DNA from: Streptomyces sp. YIM 121038
GTDB lineage: Bacteria; Actinomycetota; Actinomycetes; Streptomycetales; Streptomycetaceae
Reading direction: 5' to 3'
Assembly: GCF_006088715.1 (NCBI RefSeq)
Contig: NZ_CP030771.1
Location: 6,343,501 to 6,407,500 of the forward strand
Length of the DNA: 64,000 bases
Shown here in pieces: positions 46,776 through 55,626 of this stretch. A program made the position numbers and the translations under genes. The stretch's first letter is position 1; each line of letters begins with the position of its first letter. The notes beneath the pieces are model-generated. The model was not told the DNA's origin. It did no database searches and was given only the letters and a program-made list of their open reading frames with translations.

Positions 46776-48233
46776 TCAGCCAGAGAGCGCGGCCTCCATG
46801 ACAGCCCGGGCAATGGGGGCGGCACTGCCCCCACCGCTGATGTCCGCGCGCGCAGCGGCCGCGTCCTCGACGACCACCGCCACCGCCACCGACGGCTCCC
46901 CGTCACCCGGCTTCTGCGCCCAGGAGATGAACCAGGCGTACGGCGTACCGGAGTTGCCGAGCCCGTGCTGCGCGGTGCCGGTCTTGCCGCCCACGGTCAC
47001 CCCGGGGATCGCCGCGTTCGTGCCGGTGCCCTCCTCGACGACCTCCGTCATCAGCTCCCGCAGCCGCAGCGCCGTGCCGGGCCCCATGGCCTGGTGCAGC
47101 GTGCGCGTGGCCGTCGAGTCCACCGTGGTCCCGGACCCGGTGGTGGTCCGCTCCACGAGGTGCGGCGCCTTGACGAAGCCGCCGTTGGCCACGGCCGCCG
47201 CCACCATCGCCATCTGCAGGGGCGTGGCCCGGGTGTCGTACTGGCCGATGGCCGAGAGCGCGAGCTGCGCCCGGTCCATCGACGTGTCGAAGGTGCTGGC
47301 GGCCACCGACGACGGCACCTTGATCCCGGGGTCGTTGAAGCCGAACTTCCCCGCCGTCTCCACCAGGGCGTCGAGCCCCGTGTCGGCGCCCAGCTTGGCG
47401 AACACGGTGTTGCACGACCAGCGGAAGGCATAGCGCAGGCTCGCGTCGGTGCAGCCGGTGACCTCGTTCGACAGGCGCGTGGAGGTGCCGGGGAGCGTGT
47501 ACGGGTCGGGGGACCTCGTCGGCGCGTCCAGGTCGGTGATCTCGCCCGAGTCGAGCGCGGCCGCCGCCGTGACCACCTTGAACGTCGAGCCGGGCGGATA
47601 CGTCTGGCGCAGCGCGCGGTTCAGCATCGGCTTGTCGGGGTCGCCGTTGAGCCGGGCCCAGGAGTCCGTCACCGAGCGGCTCGTCCCGGAGAGCCGCTCG
47701 GGGTCGTACGACGGCGTCGACACCAGCGCGAGGATCCTGCCGGTGGCCGGTTCGAGCGCGGCCACGGCGCCCTTCTTGCCGTCGAGCCCGGCGTGGGCGG
47801 CCCGCTGCACCGCGGCCCTGACGGTGGTGACGACGTCGCCGCCGGGGCTGCGCGAGCGGGTGAGGTCGTGCCACAGCGGCAGCGGCGCGAGCATCGGGTC
47901 GGTGCCGGAGAGCACGGAGTCCTCGGCGTGCTCCAGGAACGTCGTGCCGTACACCTGCGAGGCGAAGCCCGTCACCGGCGCGTACAGCGGGCCGTTCGTG
48001 TACGTCCGCTCGTGGCGCAGCTGCTCGCCGGTGTCCTTGGAGCCGGTGACCGGACGGCCGTCCACCAGGATGTCGCCGCGGGGCTCGGCGAAGCGCTCGA
48101 TGGCCCGGCGGCGGTTGGCGGGGTTGTCGTCGTACTTCTCGGCGTCGAAGACCTGCACGCGGGTGGCGTTCACGAGCAGCGCCACGAGCAGCAGCAGGCA
48201 GAACGCCGCGGCGTGGCGGATGTACCGGGTCAC
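46776..48233 (-). CDS. Class B penicillin-binding protein (PBP2/PbpA family)
   Basis: A 485-aa membrane-anchored transpeptidase that crosslinks peptidoglycan. One N-terminal helix (AAAFCLLLLVALLVNATRV), a dimerisation domain, then the transpeptidase motifs SxxK in TYPPGSTFKVV, SxN in RWSCNTVFAKLG and KTG in TVGGKTGTAQHG. The GTG at 48233 overlaps the FtsW-like stop (GTGA); the frame's longer extension is shadow. The SEDS-PBP pair lies outside the division cluster, as PbpA/RodA-type sets do in actinobacteria. Confidence 0.95.
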   Translation of the reverse strand: MTRYIRHAAAFCLLLLVALLVNATRVQVFDAEKYDDNPANRRRAIERFAEPRGDILVDGRPVTGSKDTGEQLRHERTYTNGPLYAPVTGFASQVYGTTFLEHAEDSVLSGTDPMLAPLPLWHDLTRSRSPGGDVVTTVRAAVQRAAHAGLDGKKGAVAALEPATGRILALVSTPSYDPERLSGTSRSVTDSWARLNGDPDKPMLNRALRQTYPPGSTFKVVTAAAALDSGEITDLDAPTRSPDPYTLPGTSTRLSNEVTGCTDASLRYAFRWSCNTVFAKLGADTGLDALVETAGKFGFNDPGIKVPSSVAASTFDTSMDRAQLALSAIGQYDTRATPLQMAMVAAAVANGGFVKAPHLVERTTTGSGTTVDSTATRTLHQAMGPGTALRLRELMTEVVEEGTGTNAAIPGVTVGGKTGTAQHGLGNSGTPYAWFISWAQKPGDGEPSVAVAVVVEDAAAARADISGGGSAAPIARAVMEAALSG

Positions 48234-49585
48234 GGGGACGCCTCCTGCTGCGGCTGGGCCCCGGCGGACTCCGTGCCGGCCGGGGCGTGGGCGCGGGCCG
48301 AGTCGCTCAGCCGGATGAGCAGCGCCACGATGATCCAGTTGGTGACGACGGACGAGCCGCCCTGCGCGAGGAACGGCATCGCCATGCCGGTCAGCGGGAT
48401 GAGCCCGGTCACGCCGCCCGCGATCACGAACACCTGGAGCGCCACGATCGAGGCGAGTCCGACGGCCAGGAGCCGCCCGAAGGGGTCGCGCAGCGCGAGC
48501 CCGGCGCGGTAGCCGCGCTCCACGAGCAGCGCGTAGAGCAGGAAGATCGCGGCGAGTCCGGCGAGGCCCAGCTCCTCGCCCGCCGTGGCGAGGATGAAGT
48601 CCGACTTCGCGGCGAAGCCGATGAGGATGGAGTGGCCGAGCCCGAGCCCGGTGCCGAGCAGCCCGCCCGCCGCGAACGCGAAGAGCGACTGGGCGAGTTG
48701 GTTCGGGCCCCGCCCCGCCTCGATGGAGGCGAAGGGGTGCAGCCAGTCCGCGACGCGGCTGTGCACGTGCGGTTCGAGCGAGCCGACCGCGTAGGCGCCC
48801 GCCGCCGCGAGCAGCAGGCCCACGGCGATCCAGCCGGTGCGGCCCGTGGCGACGTACAGCAGGACCACGAAGAGCCCGAAGAAGAGCAGCGAGGTCCCCA
48901 GGTCCCGCTCCAGGACCAGGACGCCGACGCTCAGCAGCCAGATCGCCACGACCGGGCCGAGCACGCGGCCGGTGGGCAGCTGCACGAACCTCCCCAGGGT
49001 GCGGCCCGTGGTGGCGAGGGCGGTGCGGTTGGCCGCGAGGTAGCTGGCGAAGAACACCGCGAACAGGATCTTCGCGAACTCGCCCGGCTGGATGGAGAAT
49101 CCGCCGACCCGGATCCAGATGCGGGCGCCGTTCACGGCCGGGAAGAAGATCGGCACGATCATCAGCACGAGCGCCGCGACGACGGAGAGGTACGCGTAGC
49201 GTCGCAGCAGCCGGTGGTCGCGCAGCAGGACCACGACCGCGACGCACAGGCCGACGCCGATGGTGGACCAGACGAGCTGCGTCGGCGCGGCCCGGTCGCC
49301 GGGCGTCTCCAGGTCGAGCCGGTAGATGAGGACGAGCCCCAGGCCGTTGAGGAGCACGGCGATCGGCAGGAGCAGCGGGTCGGCGTACGGGGCGCGCAGG
49401 CGCACCGCCAGATGGGCGAGGAGCGCGAGCACGCCGAGCCCGGCGCCGTAGCCGGCGGCGCCGGGCGGGACGGAGCCGGTCCTGGCCAGGCCCACGTCGC
49501 AGTAGCCGTAGACCGAGAGCAGGACGGCGACGACGATCAGGGCGAGTTCGGTGCCCCGGCGCCGCGGCGGGACGCGGACCTCCAT
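48230..49585 (-). CDS. SEDS glycosyltransferase (FtsW/RodA/SpoVE family)
   Basis: A 451-aa polytopic protein with about 11-12 membrane helices that polymerises lipid II into glycan strands. Family motifs: NGARIWIRVGGFSIQPGEFA, VLERDLGTSLLFFGLF with the catalytic-region Glu-Arg-Asp, GLGLGHSILIGFAAKSDFIL and TGMAMPFLAQGGSS. It precedes and overlaps its cognate PBP gene, so the two are made in equal measure and form one synthase. Confidence 0.95.
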   Translation of the reverse strand: MEVRVPPRRRGTELALIVVAVLLSVYGYCDVGLARTGSVPPGAAGYGAGLGVLALLAHLAVRLRAPYADPLLLPIAVLLNGLGLVLIYRLDLETPGDRAAPTQLVWSTIGVGLCVAVVVLLRDHRLLRRYAYLSVVAALVLMIVPIFFPAVNGARIWIRVGGFSIQPGEFAKILFAVFFASYLAANRTALATTGRTLGRFVQLPTGRVLGPVVAIWLLSVGVLVLERDLGTSLLFFGLFVVLLYVATGRTGWIAVGLLLAAAGAYAVGSLEPHVHSRVADWLHPFASIEAGRGPNQLAQSLFAFAAGGLLGTGLGLGHSILIGFAAKSDFILATAGEELGLAGLAAIFLLYALLVERGYRAGLALRDPFGRLLAVGLASIVALQVFVIAGGVTGLIPLTGMAMPFLAQGGSSVVTNWIIVALLIRLSDSARAHAPAGTESAGAQPQQEASP

Positions 49586-49683
49586 GCCCGGAACGTAGCA
49601 AGCTCCGGGCTTAATGTCCGGTTATGCCCCGCCTGGACTCCGGTGGCTCCGGTGGCGCCGGTGGCGCCGGTGGCTCCCGTGGC

Positions 49684-50040
49684 TCAGCACCAGCGCGGGG
49701 CGGGCCCGATGTTGGCGATGTAGTGCGCGGCGCCCCAGGCCCAGGTGCCGTCGGTGAGGAGGTACCAGCGGTCGTTGCCCTGGACGTGCTCGCCGCGCGT
49801 CTTGCAGAAGATGTGCACGATCTTGCCGTACGGCTCGTACCGCACGACCTTGCTGCCCCGCGTGGGCCGGTCGCGCAGGAGCAGTCCGGGCTTGGCGGTG
49901 ACCTTGCCCTTGTAGCTGCGGGGGTGCTCGTTGCCCTCGGCGGCGAGGGCCGGGGCGGTGGCCAGCGTGGTGGCGGCGAGCGCGCCGCCGGCGACGGCTA
50001 TGCCGACGCGGACGGCGAGGGAGCGGGGGCGCAGGGCCAT
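49684..50040 (-). CDS. Secreted SH3-domain protein
   Basis: A 118-aa exported protein. Signal peptide VGIAVAGGALAATTLATAPA with AxA-type cleavage near ALAA, then a bacterial SH3-like fold (LLLRDRPTRGSKVVRYEPYG, FCKTRGEHVQGNDRWYLL, TWAWGAAHYIAN), which often binds wall or substrate. Two Cys (one in IFCKT and the last residue of RWC) could form a disulfide. ATG 50040 has GGAG upstream. No enzymatic domain. Confidence 0.85.
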   Translation of the reverse strand: MALRPRSLAVRVGIAVAGGALAATTLATAPALAAEGNEHPRSYKGKVTAKPGLLLRDRPTRGSKVVRYEPYGKIVHIFCKTRGEHVQGNDRWYLLTDGTWAWGAAHYIANIGPAPRWC

Positions 50041-50148
50041 GGGGGTCTCCTCGGGGGAGTGGGATGGACGGCCGTTGCACAGGCCGCGATTCACGCTAAA
50101 AGCGACACCCGGCCACCGCAAAAGGTCACGTACGGTCAGACGTTCCCG

Positions 50149-51465
50149 TCAGGCCCGGACTTCGTCCTGCTCGTCCCCCGGGAGCCGCTCGGCGCCCGGC
50201 AGCGTGAGCGTGGCGACCGCTCCCGTGCCTTGCTCCACATTGGTGAAGGCGAGGGTCGCCCCGACCACCCGCGCCTGGCCGAGCGCGATGGTCAGACCGA
50301 GGCCGTGGCCCTTGGTGGTGCCCTCGGTGCGGAAGCGCTGCGGGCCGTGTTCCACCAGGTAGCCGGGGAAGCCGGGGCCGTGGTCCCGCACGGTGATCAC
50401 CGGCCCGTCCACGGTCAGGGACACCGGCGGCGCCCCGTGCTTGACGGCGTTCGCCACGAGGTTGCCGAGCACCCGCTCCAGGCGCCGCCCGTCGCTCTCC
50501 ACCATGAGGTCGCGTACGACGGTCACCTCCACCTCGGCGCCCGAGGCGCGCACCACGCGCTCCGCCAGTGGAGCGAGCCGCACCGCGTCCAGGTCCACGC
50601 GTTCGTTGCGCGCGTCGAGCCGGGAGATCTCCAGAAGGTCCTCGGTGAGCGTGCGCAGGGCGGCCACCCGGTCCCTGACCAGCTCGGTCGGGCGGCCCGG
50701 CGGCAGCAGCTCGGCCGCCGCGTGCAGACCGGTCAGCGGGGTGCGCAGCTCGTGCGCCACGTCCGCGGTGAACCGCTGCTCGCTCAGGAGCTTGCCCTGG
50801 AGCGAGGAGGCCATGGTGTCCAGGGCCCCGGAGACCGTGGCCACCTCGTCCTGGTGGCGGCCGGGGTCGCGGGTGCGCGGGTCGTGCACGCGCGCGTCCA
50901 GGTCGCCCGCGCTGATGCGGCGCGCGACCCGGGCCGTCAGATGCAGGCGCCGCGTCACGCGCGTCACCGCGAACGCCCCGACCAGCAGGGTCGCGCCGAT
51001 CGCGAGCACGGACGAGCCCAGGATCGCCCGGTCGAGGCCGTCGATGGTGCGGGCGCCCTGGGCGTAGTCGACCTCCACGGCGATCGCCCGGCCGCCGTCG
51101 GCGGGCCCCGCCGCCCACACCGTGGGCGTCCGGTCGTGGTCGCCGACCATCGTGCCGCGCTCCCCGCCCACGGCGAGGTCGCGCAGGCGGCCCGGCAGGC
51201 CCGGCGGGTCGATGCCCGCGCCCGGGCCGAGGCGGCCGCCCGCCTCGTACTGCTTGGTGGCGTCGTCGAGCCGGGACAGGGCGCGCTCGCGGGCCTGGCC
51301 CACGGTCTGGTTGGTCACCGCCACGTGCACGAGCACGCCGAGCAGGGCCGCGAGGGCGCAGCACATCACCGCGATGAAGACCGCGGCCTTCCACGTCAGG
51401 GTCGCCGTCCAGGCGGGCAGGCGCAGCGGGAGCCGGGGGCGGCGCGGCCCGTTGAGGCCGGTCAT
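50149..51465 (-). CDS. Sensor histidine kinase (CseC-like architecture)
   Basis: A 438-aa membrane kinase. Helix AAVFIAVMCCALAALLGVLV, an extracytoplasmic loop of about 110 residues (GERGTMVGDHDRTPTVWAAG), second helix LGSSVLAIGATLLVGAFAVT, HAMP, then HisKA (FTADVAHELRTPLTGLHAA), N-box LGNLVANAVKHGAP and DHGPGF. Its ATG overlaps the lipoprotein stop (ATGA). No response regulator gene lies beside it. The upstream lipoprotein and sortase in the same operon suggest sensing of surface assembly or envelope state. Confidence 0.92.
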   Translation of the reverse strand: MTGLNGPRRPRLPLRLPAWTATLTWKAAVFIAVMCCALAALLGVLVHVAVTNQTVGQARERALSRLDDATKQYEAGGRLGPGAGIDPPGLPGRLRDLAVGGERGTMVGDHDRTPTVWAAGPADGGRAIAVEVDYAQGARTIDGLDRAILGSSVLAIGATLLVGAFAVTRVTRRLHLTARVARRISAGDLDARVHDPRTRDPGRHQDEVATVSGALDTMASSLQGKLLSEQRFTADVAHELRTPLTGLHAAAELLPPGRPTELVRDRVAALRTLTEDLLEISRLDARNERVDLDAVRLAPLAERVVRASGAEVEVTVVRDLMVESDGRRLERVLGNLVANAVKHGAPPVSLTVDGPVITVRDHGPGFPGYLVEHGPQRFRTEGTTKGHGLGLTIALGQARVVGATLAFTNVEQGTGAVATLTLPGAERLPGDEQDEVRA

Positions 51466-52238
51466 TCGCCCGCGTCCGGGTGCTCGCCGGAGCTCGGGCC
51501 GGGGGCCGGGGCCTCCTCGGCGGGGATCTCGGTCATCTCGGGCGCCGGGCTGCGCGCGCCCTTGGGCCGCGGCGCGTCGGAGGAGCGCAGGAACTCGTCG
51601 CGGGTCGGCAGCATCGCCCGCTGGTGCCGGTCCCAGGACCAGGCCGTGCGGTACTCGTAGCCGGGGATGTCGGAGGCCGCGCGGAGCACCAGGTCGCGCC
51701 CGGCGAGCTCGACGCCGAGCACCGCGTCGGAGGTGCCCATGATCTGCGTCAGATGGCCCTTGTCCATCGCGTAGACGCGGATGGCCAGCTGCTCCTCGGG
51801 CATGCGGATGCCGATGACCATGTCGTCCTTCCCGTCACCGGTGAAGTCGCGGTAGTACGCCTTGAGGACCGGGCACTCCCTGTCCTTCTTGCCGCAGTTC
51901 TTCAGGGCGTCCGCGGTCTCCTTGTAGAGCGCGGACGGGCCGCTGTAGTCGTCGGGGTGCGCGGCCGCCTGCGCCTTCACGATGGCGACGGGGCTCACCT
52001 CGTGGAGGTCGCCGCCGGGCACCCGCACGCCCTTGACCTCCTCGGTGTCCGCCGTGCCGTAGTCGCCGATCGGCGAGGACGCGGGCGGCAGGTCGGGCCA
52101 GAGCCGGGTGGGGCCGACGGCCGTGGGTGTCGCGCCCGAGCTGCGCAGGTCGCCCGGGTCGCCGCAGCCCGCGGCGAACGCGCCCGCCAGCAGCGCGACG
52201 GCGGCTGCGGCGAGCGCGCTGCGGCGGCTGCGGTTCAA
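51462..52238 (-). CDS. Lipoprotein of unknown function
   Basis: A 258-aa lipoprotein: signal AAAAVALLAGAFAAGC gives a lipidated Cys. The body has AIVKAQAAAHPDDYSGPSAL, two Cys pairs (NCGKKDRECPVL) and an FG-GAP-like YYRDFTGDGKDDMVIGIRMP that may bind Ca2+. The TTG at 52238 lies 5 nt after AGGAG, whereas the GTG at 52244 overlaps that ribosome site, so TTG is preferred. Coupled to the kinase; plausible periplasmic modulator of it, as CseA is for CseC. Confidence 0.85.
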   Translation of the reverse strand: MNRSRRSALAAAAVALLAGAFAAGCGDPGDLRSSGATPTAVGPTRLWPDLPPASSPIGDYGTADTEEVKGVRVPGGDLHEVSPVAIVKAQAAAHPDDYSGPSALYKETADALKNCGKKDRECPVLKAYYRDFTGDGKDDMVIGIRMPEEQLAIRVYAMDKGHLTQIMGTSDAVLGVELAGRDLVLRAASDIPGYEYRTAWSWDRHQRAMLPTRDEFLRSSDAPRPKGARSPAPEMTEIPAEEAPAPGPSSGEHPDAGE

Positions 52239-52301
52239 CGGCACTCCTGCGGGCCAGGGATGGGGGTGCGGCGCGCGGGGCCAGGGACCGGGGGCGCCCG
52301 G

Positions 52302-52946
52302 TCACCGCACGAGGTCGGCGTAGAGAATGATGTTGTCGGCGCGGTGGCCGTTCCTGATCGGGCCGCCGCACGTCAGCAGGCGCAGCTCCGGTCGGTCGGT
52401 CGTCCCGTACACCTTATGGGTTGGAAAGTCTTTCTTGTCGACCTGCTGGATCTCGCGCACCCGGAACCTCGCCGTACTGCCGTCCGCGCGCGGCACCATG
52501 ATGGCGTCGCCGACCTTCACCCGGGCCACGTTCCGCATCAGCGCCGGGCCGTTCACGGTGTCGTAGTGCGCGACGAGCACGGCCGCGCCCTTCTGGCCGG
52601 GCGTGACACCGCCCGTCCACCAGCCAGGGACCTCCGCCTGCGCGACCGGCGGCACTTCGAGCTCGCCGTCCGCGCCGATGCCGAGGTCCAGCATCCGCGC
52701 GGCGTCGACACCGGCCGCCGGGATCCGCAGGCCGGTCGGCTTCGACTCCGGCAGGGGTGCCGGGGCCCGTGCGGCCTGCGTGGTCGCCGCGTTCTTCACG
52801 GTCACGTCGGGGGCGGCGGCACTCTGCCCGCCCTGGCCGCAGGCGATGAGCCCGACGCCGACGGCGGCGGTGAGGGCGGCGGCCGCGGCGATGCGTCCCG
52901 TGCGGCGGCGGGCGGGGGCGGCGTCTTCCTGGGGCTGCGTGGTCAT
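52302..52946 (-). CDS. Class F sortase
   Basis: A 214-aa transpeptidase-type enzyme. N-terminal helix AAAALTAAVGVGLIACG anchors it (the Cys could also be lipidated). Sortase fold: IPAAGVDAARMLDLGI, catalytic His in VLVAHYDTVNG, catalytic Cys in LRLLTCGG (TLxTC variant) and the expected Arg downstream in PIRNGHRADNIILYADL region. ATG 52946. The gene just upstream encodes a small protein with an LxxTG-like C-terminal sorting signal, a probable dedicated substrate. Confidence 0.92.
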   Translation of the reverse strand: MTTQPQEDAAPARRRTGRIAAAAALTAAVGVGLIACGQGGQSAAAPDVTVKNAATTQAARAPAPLPESKPTGLRIPAAGVDAARMLDLGIGADGELEVPPVAQAEVPGWWTGGVTPGQKGAAVLVAHYDTVNGPALMRNVARVKVGDAIMVPRADGSTARFRVREIQQVDKKDFPTHKVYGTTDRPELRLLTCGGPIRNGHRADNIILYADLVR

Positions 52947-52995
52947 GGGCGCTCCTGGTCTTGCGGGGGAGTCTTCGAGGAGGGGGCGGCCCGGG

Positions 52996-53349
52996 TCAGC
53001 CGTCGGTGCGGCCGCGGCGGAGCATCGCGAAGCCGAGGCCCGCGGCACCGGCGGCGGCCATGGCGCCGCCCGCCGCGAGGAACGCGGGATTCCCGGTGTC
53101 GCGCAGCCCGTCGGTGCCCGCGCGGACGCCGCCGCGCGGGGTGCCGGCCTTCTCGCTCTTCGCCGTCTTCTCGGTCCTGTACTTCTCCGGCTTCCCGGCC
53201 TCGCCGGTGCGCGGCGCGGTGGTGTGGGAGGCCGAGGGGGCGGGCGCGGCGGCGAACGCGCCGGTGGCGGGGACGAGGAGCGCGCCGCCCGCGAGCGCGG
53301 CGACGGCGGCGGTCCGGAGGGCGGCGGTGCGGCGGCGGGGATGGCTCAC
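52996..53349 (-). CDS. Small secreted protein with sorting-signal-like C-terminus
   Basis: A 117-aa protein: signal peptide (VAALAGGALLVPATGAFA), a Thr/Lys/Glu-rich mature region (TAPRTGEAGKPEKYRTEKTA), then LRDTG followed by a hydrophobic helix (AFLAAGGAMAAAGAAGLGFA) and a basic tail (MLRRGRTDG). This is the layout of a sortase substrate with LRDTG in place of LPxTG. AAGGA 7 nt before the GTG. First gene of the operon with sortase, lipoprotein and kinase (gap to sortase 49 bp). Confidence 0.8.
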   Translation of the reverse strand: MSHPRRRTAALRTAAVAALAGGALLVPATGAFAAAPAPSASHTTAPRTGEAGKPEKYRTEKTAKSEKAGTPRGGVRAGTDGLRDTGNPAFLAAGGAMAAAGAAGLGFAMLRRGRTDG

Positions 53350-53639
53350 GGTGCGTTCCTTGCAGCTTGTGCGGCGGGGGCCAGGGGCCCGGCGGATGCG
53401 ACGACGGCTACGACGACGGCTACGACGCTAGGCGGCCGCCGTTGCGACGGTTCGGCGAGTGTGTAACAGCGCGCCATAGCTGTGCGAGCAGTGCCGTTAC
53501 GGGACGCGGGGAGCACGGCGCGCGGACCGGGCCCAGCGGGGCGAACCCCGGGCGAACGGGCATGAACTTCCGTGCGGCCCCGTCAGCTTCTTGCCGCGGG
53601 CGCGTCCGGGCTGTTCCCATGGTCGGTGGGGTGATGGGG

Positions 53640-54443
53640 ATGAGCGGACTGCGTGTCGTTCCGGCGTTCCGGCACGGTCAGGAGCGGCTCTACGTGTGCC
53701 GGGCGGACGGCAGGAACGTGGCCTGGTACGACCGTGAGACCGCCCGTGTGAACCTGCTCAGCGCGGCCGAGGAGGAGGACGTCCTGCACGTCCTCGCCCC
53801 CTTCCTCACCGGGAACGTCGCGGTCGGGCCGCCGCCCGTGCCCACCCCCGCCGAGCTGGCCAGGCTCTCCCTCCACCCCGACGACGACCTCGCGCCGAAC
53901 CGGCCCGGCGAGGCGCTGCGCGTCCAGCTCGAACGCGATCCGCCGTCGGCCCGCAAGCTGCGCTCCGACCCCCGCAGCCGGGCCCTCGCCGCCGAGGTCG
54001 CCGTCGGCGAGGCCCTGGACCGGCTCGACGCCGTGGGCTGGCACACGCTGCACTCCGTCGGCCTGCCCGGCGGCGCCCGCATCCACCACCTCCTGATCGG
54101 GCCCGGGGGGCTCTTCTGCGTCCACGCGGTGCCCGCGCGGCGGCAGCGGGTGCGCGTCGCCGACCCCCTGGTGGCGGTCGGCCGCGCCCGGCCCGCACCG
54201 CTCCTGCGGGAGCTGCGCGCCGACGCCGCGCGGGCCTCCTTCGCCCTCACCGCCGAGGTCCGGGCCGTCCTCGTGCCCGTCGGCGCGGTCTCCGTCGAGG
54301 TCACATCGGCACCGCGCGAGGTCCATGTGCTGGCCGAGCCGGACCTGTCGGGGCTCGCGCGGGCGGGGGGCGTGCTCAAGCCGGCGGATGTGGAGGCGCT
54401 GCACGCGCTGGCGCGCGACCGGCACGTCTGGCACCGGGTCTAG
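53640..54443 (+). CDS. NERD-like (nuclease-related) domain protein
   Basis: A 267-aa protein. The C-terminal half resembles NERD: AEVAVGEALDRLDAVGWHTL, then IHHLLIGPGGLFCVHAVPAR, with the endonuclease-like Glu and [ILV]-G-x-G-x positions; the family Asp of DHL is HHL here, which may abolish nuclease activity. The N-terminal half (LYVCRADGRNVAWYDRETARVNLL) is typical of Streptomyces copies. Several starts cluster; ATG 53640 has the best-spaced GGGG. Function unknown. Confidence 0.75.
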   Translation: MSGLRVVPAFRHGQERLYVCRADGRNVAWYDRETARVNLLSAAEEEDVLHVLAPFLTGNVAVGPPPVPTPAELARLSLHPDDDLAPNRPGEALRVQLERDPPSARKLRSDPRSRALAAEVAVGEALDRLDAVGWHTLHSVGLPGGARIHHLLIGPGGLFCVHAVPARRQRVRVADPLVAVGRARPAPLLRELRADAARASFALTAEVRAVLVPVGAVSVEVTSAPREVHVLAEPDLSGLARAGGVLKPADVEALHALARDRHVWHRV

Positions 54444-54679
54444 GGCCCGGGGCGGCGGGCGGGCCCACCCCGGGGGTGTCCCCACCCCCTCCCGCTCCGG
54501 GGGCGCTTCTCCCCCCCGGCTGCTGTGGGCAATCGTCCCGCAGGGCGGGACGGGTGGGCACAGCCCAGGTGCCGAGCAACCGTGCTGCTGGGGCCCCCGC
54601 CCAGGCCCCTGCCCGGGCACCGGGCAACCGTGAGTCCGGGGCCGGGGCAGGCCCGCCCGGGGGCAGCCCGGGCCCCGGC

Positions 54680-55576
54680 TCAGGCGCCGGGCAGCAGGCC
54701 CGCCCGGCCGGGCTCCCGCACCCCCGCGAACAGGTCACCCTCCCGCCGCAGCCGGGCAGCCATGTCCGGCGCCCGAAAGACGAGCAGCCCCGCGTCCCCG
54801 ACGCCCCCGCAGCGCTCCACCTCCCCCCAGGCCAGGGGCGCCGACACCGTGGGCTCCCCCCGCGCCCGCACCGTGTACGCCGTCGCCGTCGTCTTCGCCG
54901 CCGCGTTCTGACTGAAGTCCACGAACACCTTCCCCGGCCGCAGGCTCCGCGTCATCCGGTGCACCACGAGCGCGGGCAGCGCCCGCTCCGCCGCCACCGC
55001 GAGCTCCTTCGCGTACGCCGAGACCCGCGCGGACGCGACCGGCACCAGCGGCACGACCACGTGCAGCCCCTTGCTCCCCGACGTCTTCACGTACACCGAG
55101 AACCCGTCGGCGACCAGCCGCTCCCGCAGCCACAGCGCCACCCGGCACGCCTCCACCACGGTCGCGGGCGGCCCGGGGTCGAGGTCGAGCACGAGCCGGT
55201 CAGCGAGCCCCGGCGCGTGCGCCCGCCACTGCGGTGTGTGGAACTCCGTCACCAGGTTCGCCGCCCACATCAGCGTCGGCAGGTCCTGTACGAGGATCTG
55301 CCGCGCGGGCCCCTCGGACCGCGGCACCTCGGCCGTCCGCACCCAGGCGGGCGTACCGGGCAGCACGTTCTTGGTGAAGAAGAGCTGCCCCTCGGGCCCG
55401 TCCGGGAAGCGGAGGAACGACACCGGCCGGTCGCGCAGCTCGGGGAGCAGCACGTCCGCGGCGGTCGCGTAGTAGTGCAGGACCTCACCCTTCGTGAAGC
55501 CGCTCGCCGGGTACAGCACCTTGTCGAGGTTGCTGAGCGCCAGCCGTCGCCCCTCCACCTCCGTGATGGGCGTCAT
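54680..55576 (-). CDS. ligD: LigD-type DNA polymerase (primase-polymerase) of NHEJ
   Basis: A 298-aa stand-alone polymerase domain of LigD that fills and ribonucleotide-extends broken DNA ends. Motifs: LSNLDKVLYPASGFTKGEV, metal-binding VLDLDPG, KTSGSKGLHVVVPL and KVFVDFSQNAAAKTTATAY. There is no ATP-ligase or phosphoesterase domain; those would be on separate genes. It is divergent from ku across 50 bp, the standard NHEJ pairing. Confidence 0.95.
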   Translation of the reverse strand: MTPITEVEGRRLALSNLDKVLYPASGFTKGEVLHYYATAADVLLPELRDRPVSFLRFPDGPEGQLFFTKNVLPGTPAWVRTAEVPRSEGPARQILVQDLPTLMWAANLVTEFHTPQWRAHAPGLADRLVLDLDPGPPATVVEACRVALWLRERLVADGFSVYVKTSGSKGLHVVVPLVPVASARVSAYAKELAVAAERALPALVVHRMTRSLRPGKVFVDFSQNAAAKTTATAYTVRARGEPTVSAPLAWGEVERCGGVGDAGLLVFRAPDMAARLRREGDLFAGVREPGRAGLLPGA

Positions 55577-55626
55577 ACGATGAGAATCCCACGAATCGCG
55601 GCAAAACGTGGCGAAAGGTGCACCGC

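Noticed and set aside
46776..49601. 941-aa frame joining the PBP to the FtsW gene region
   Set aside because: The upstream part is a shadow of the FtsW-like gene; the PBP starts at the GTG at 48233.
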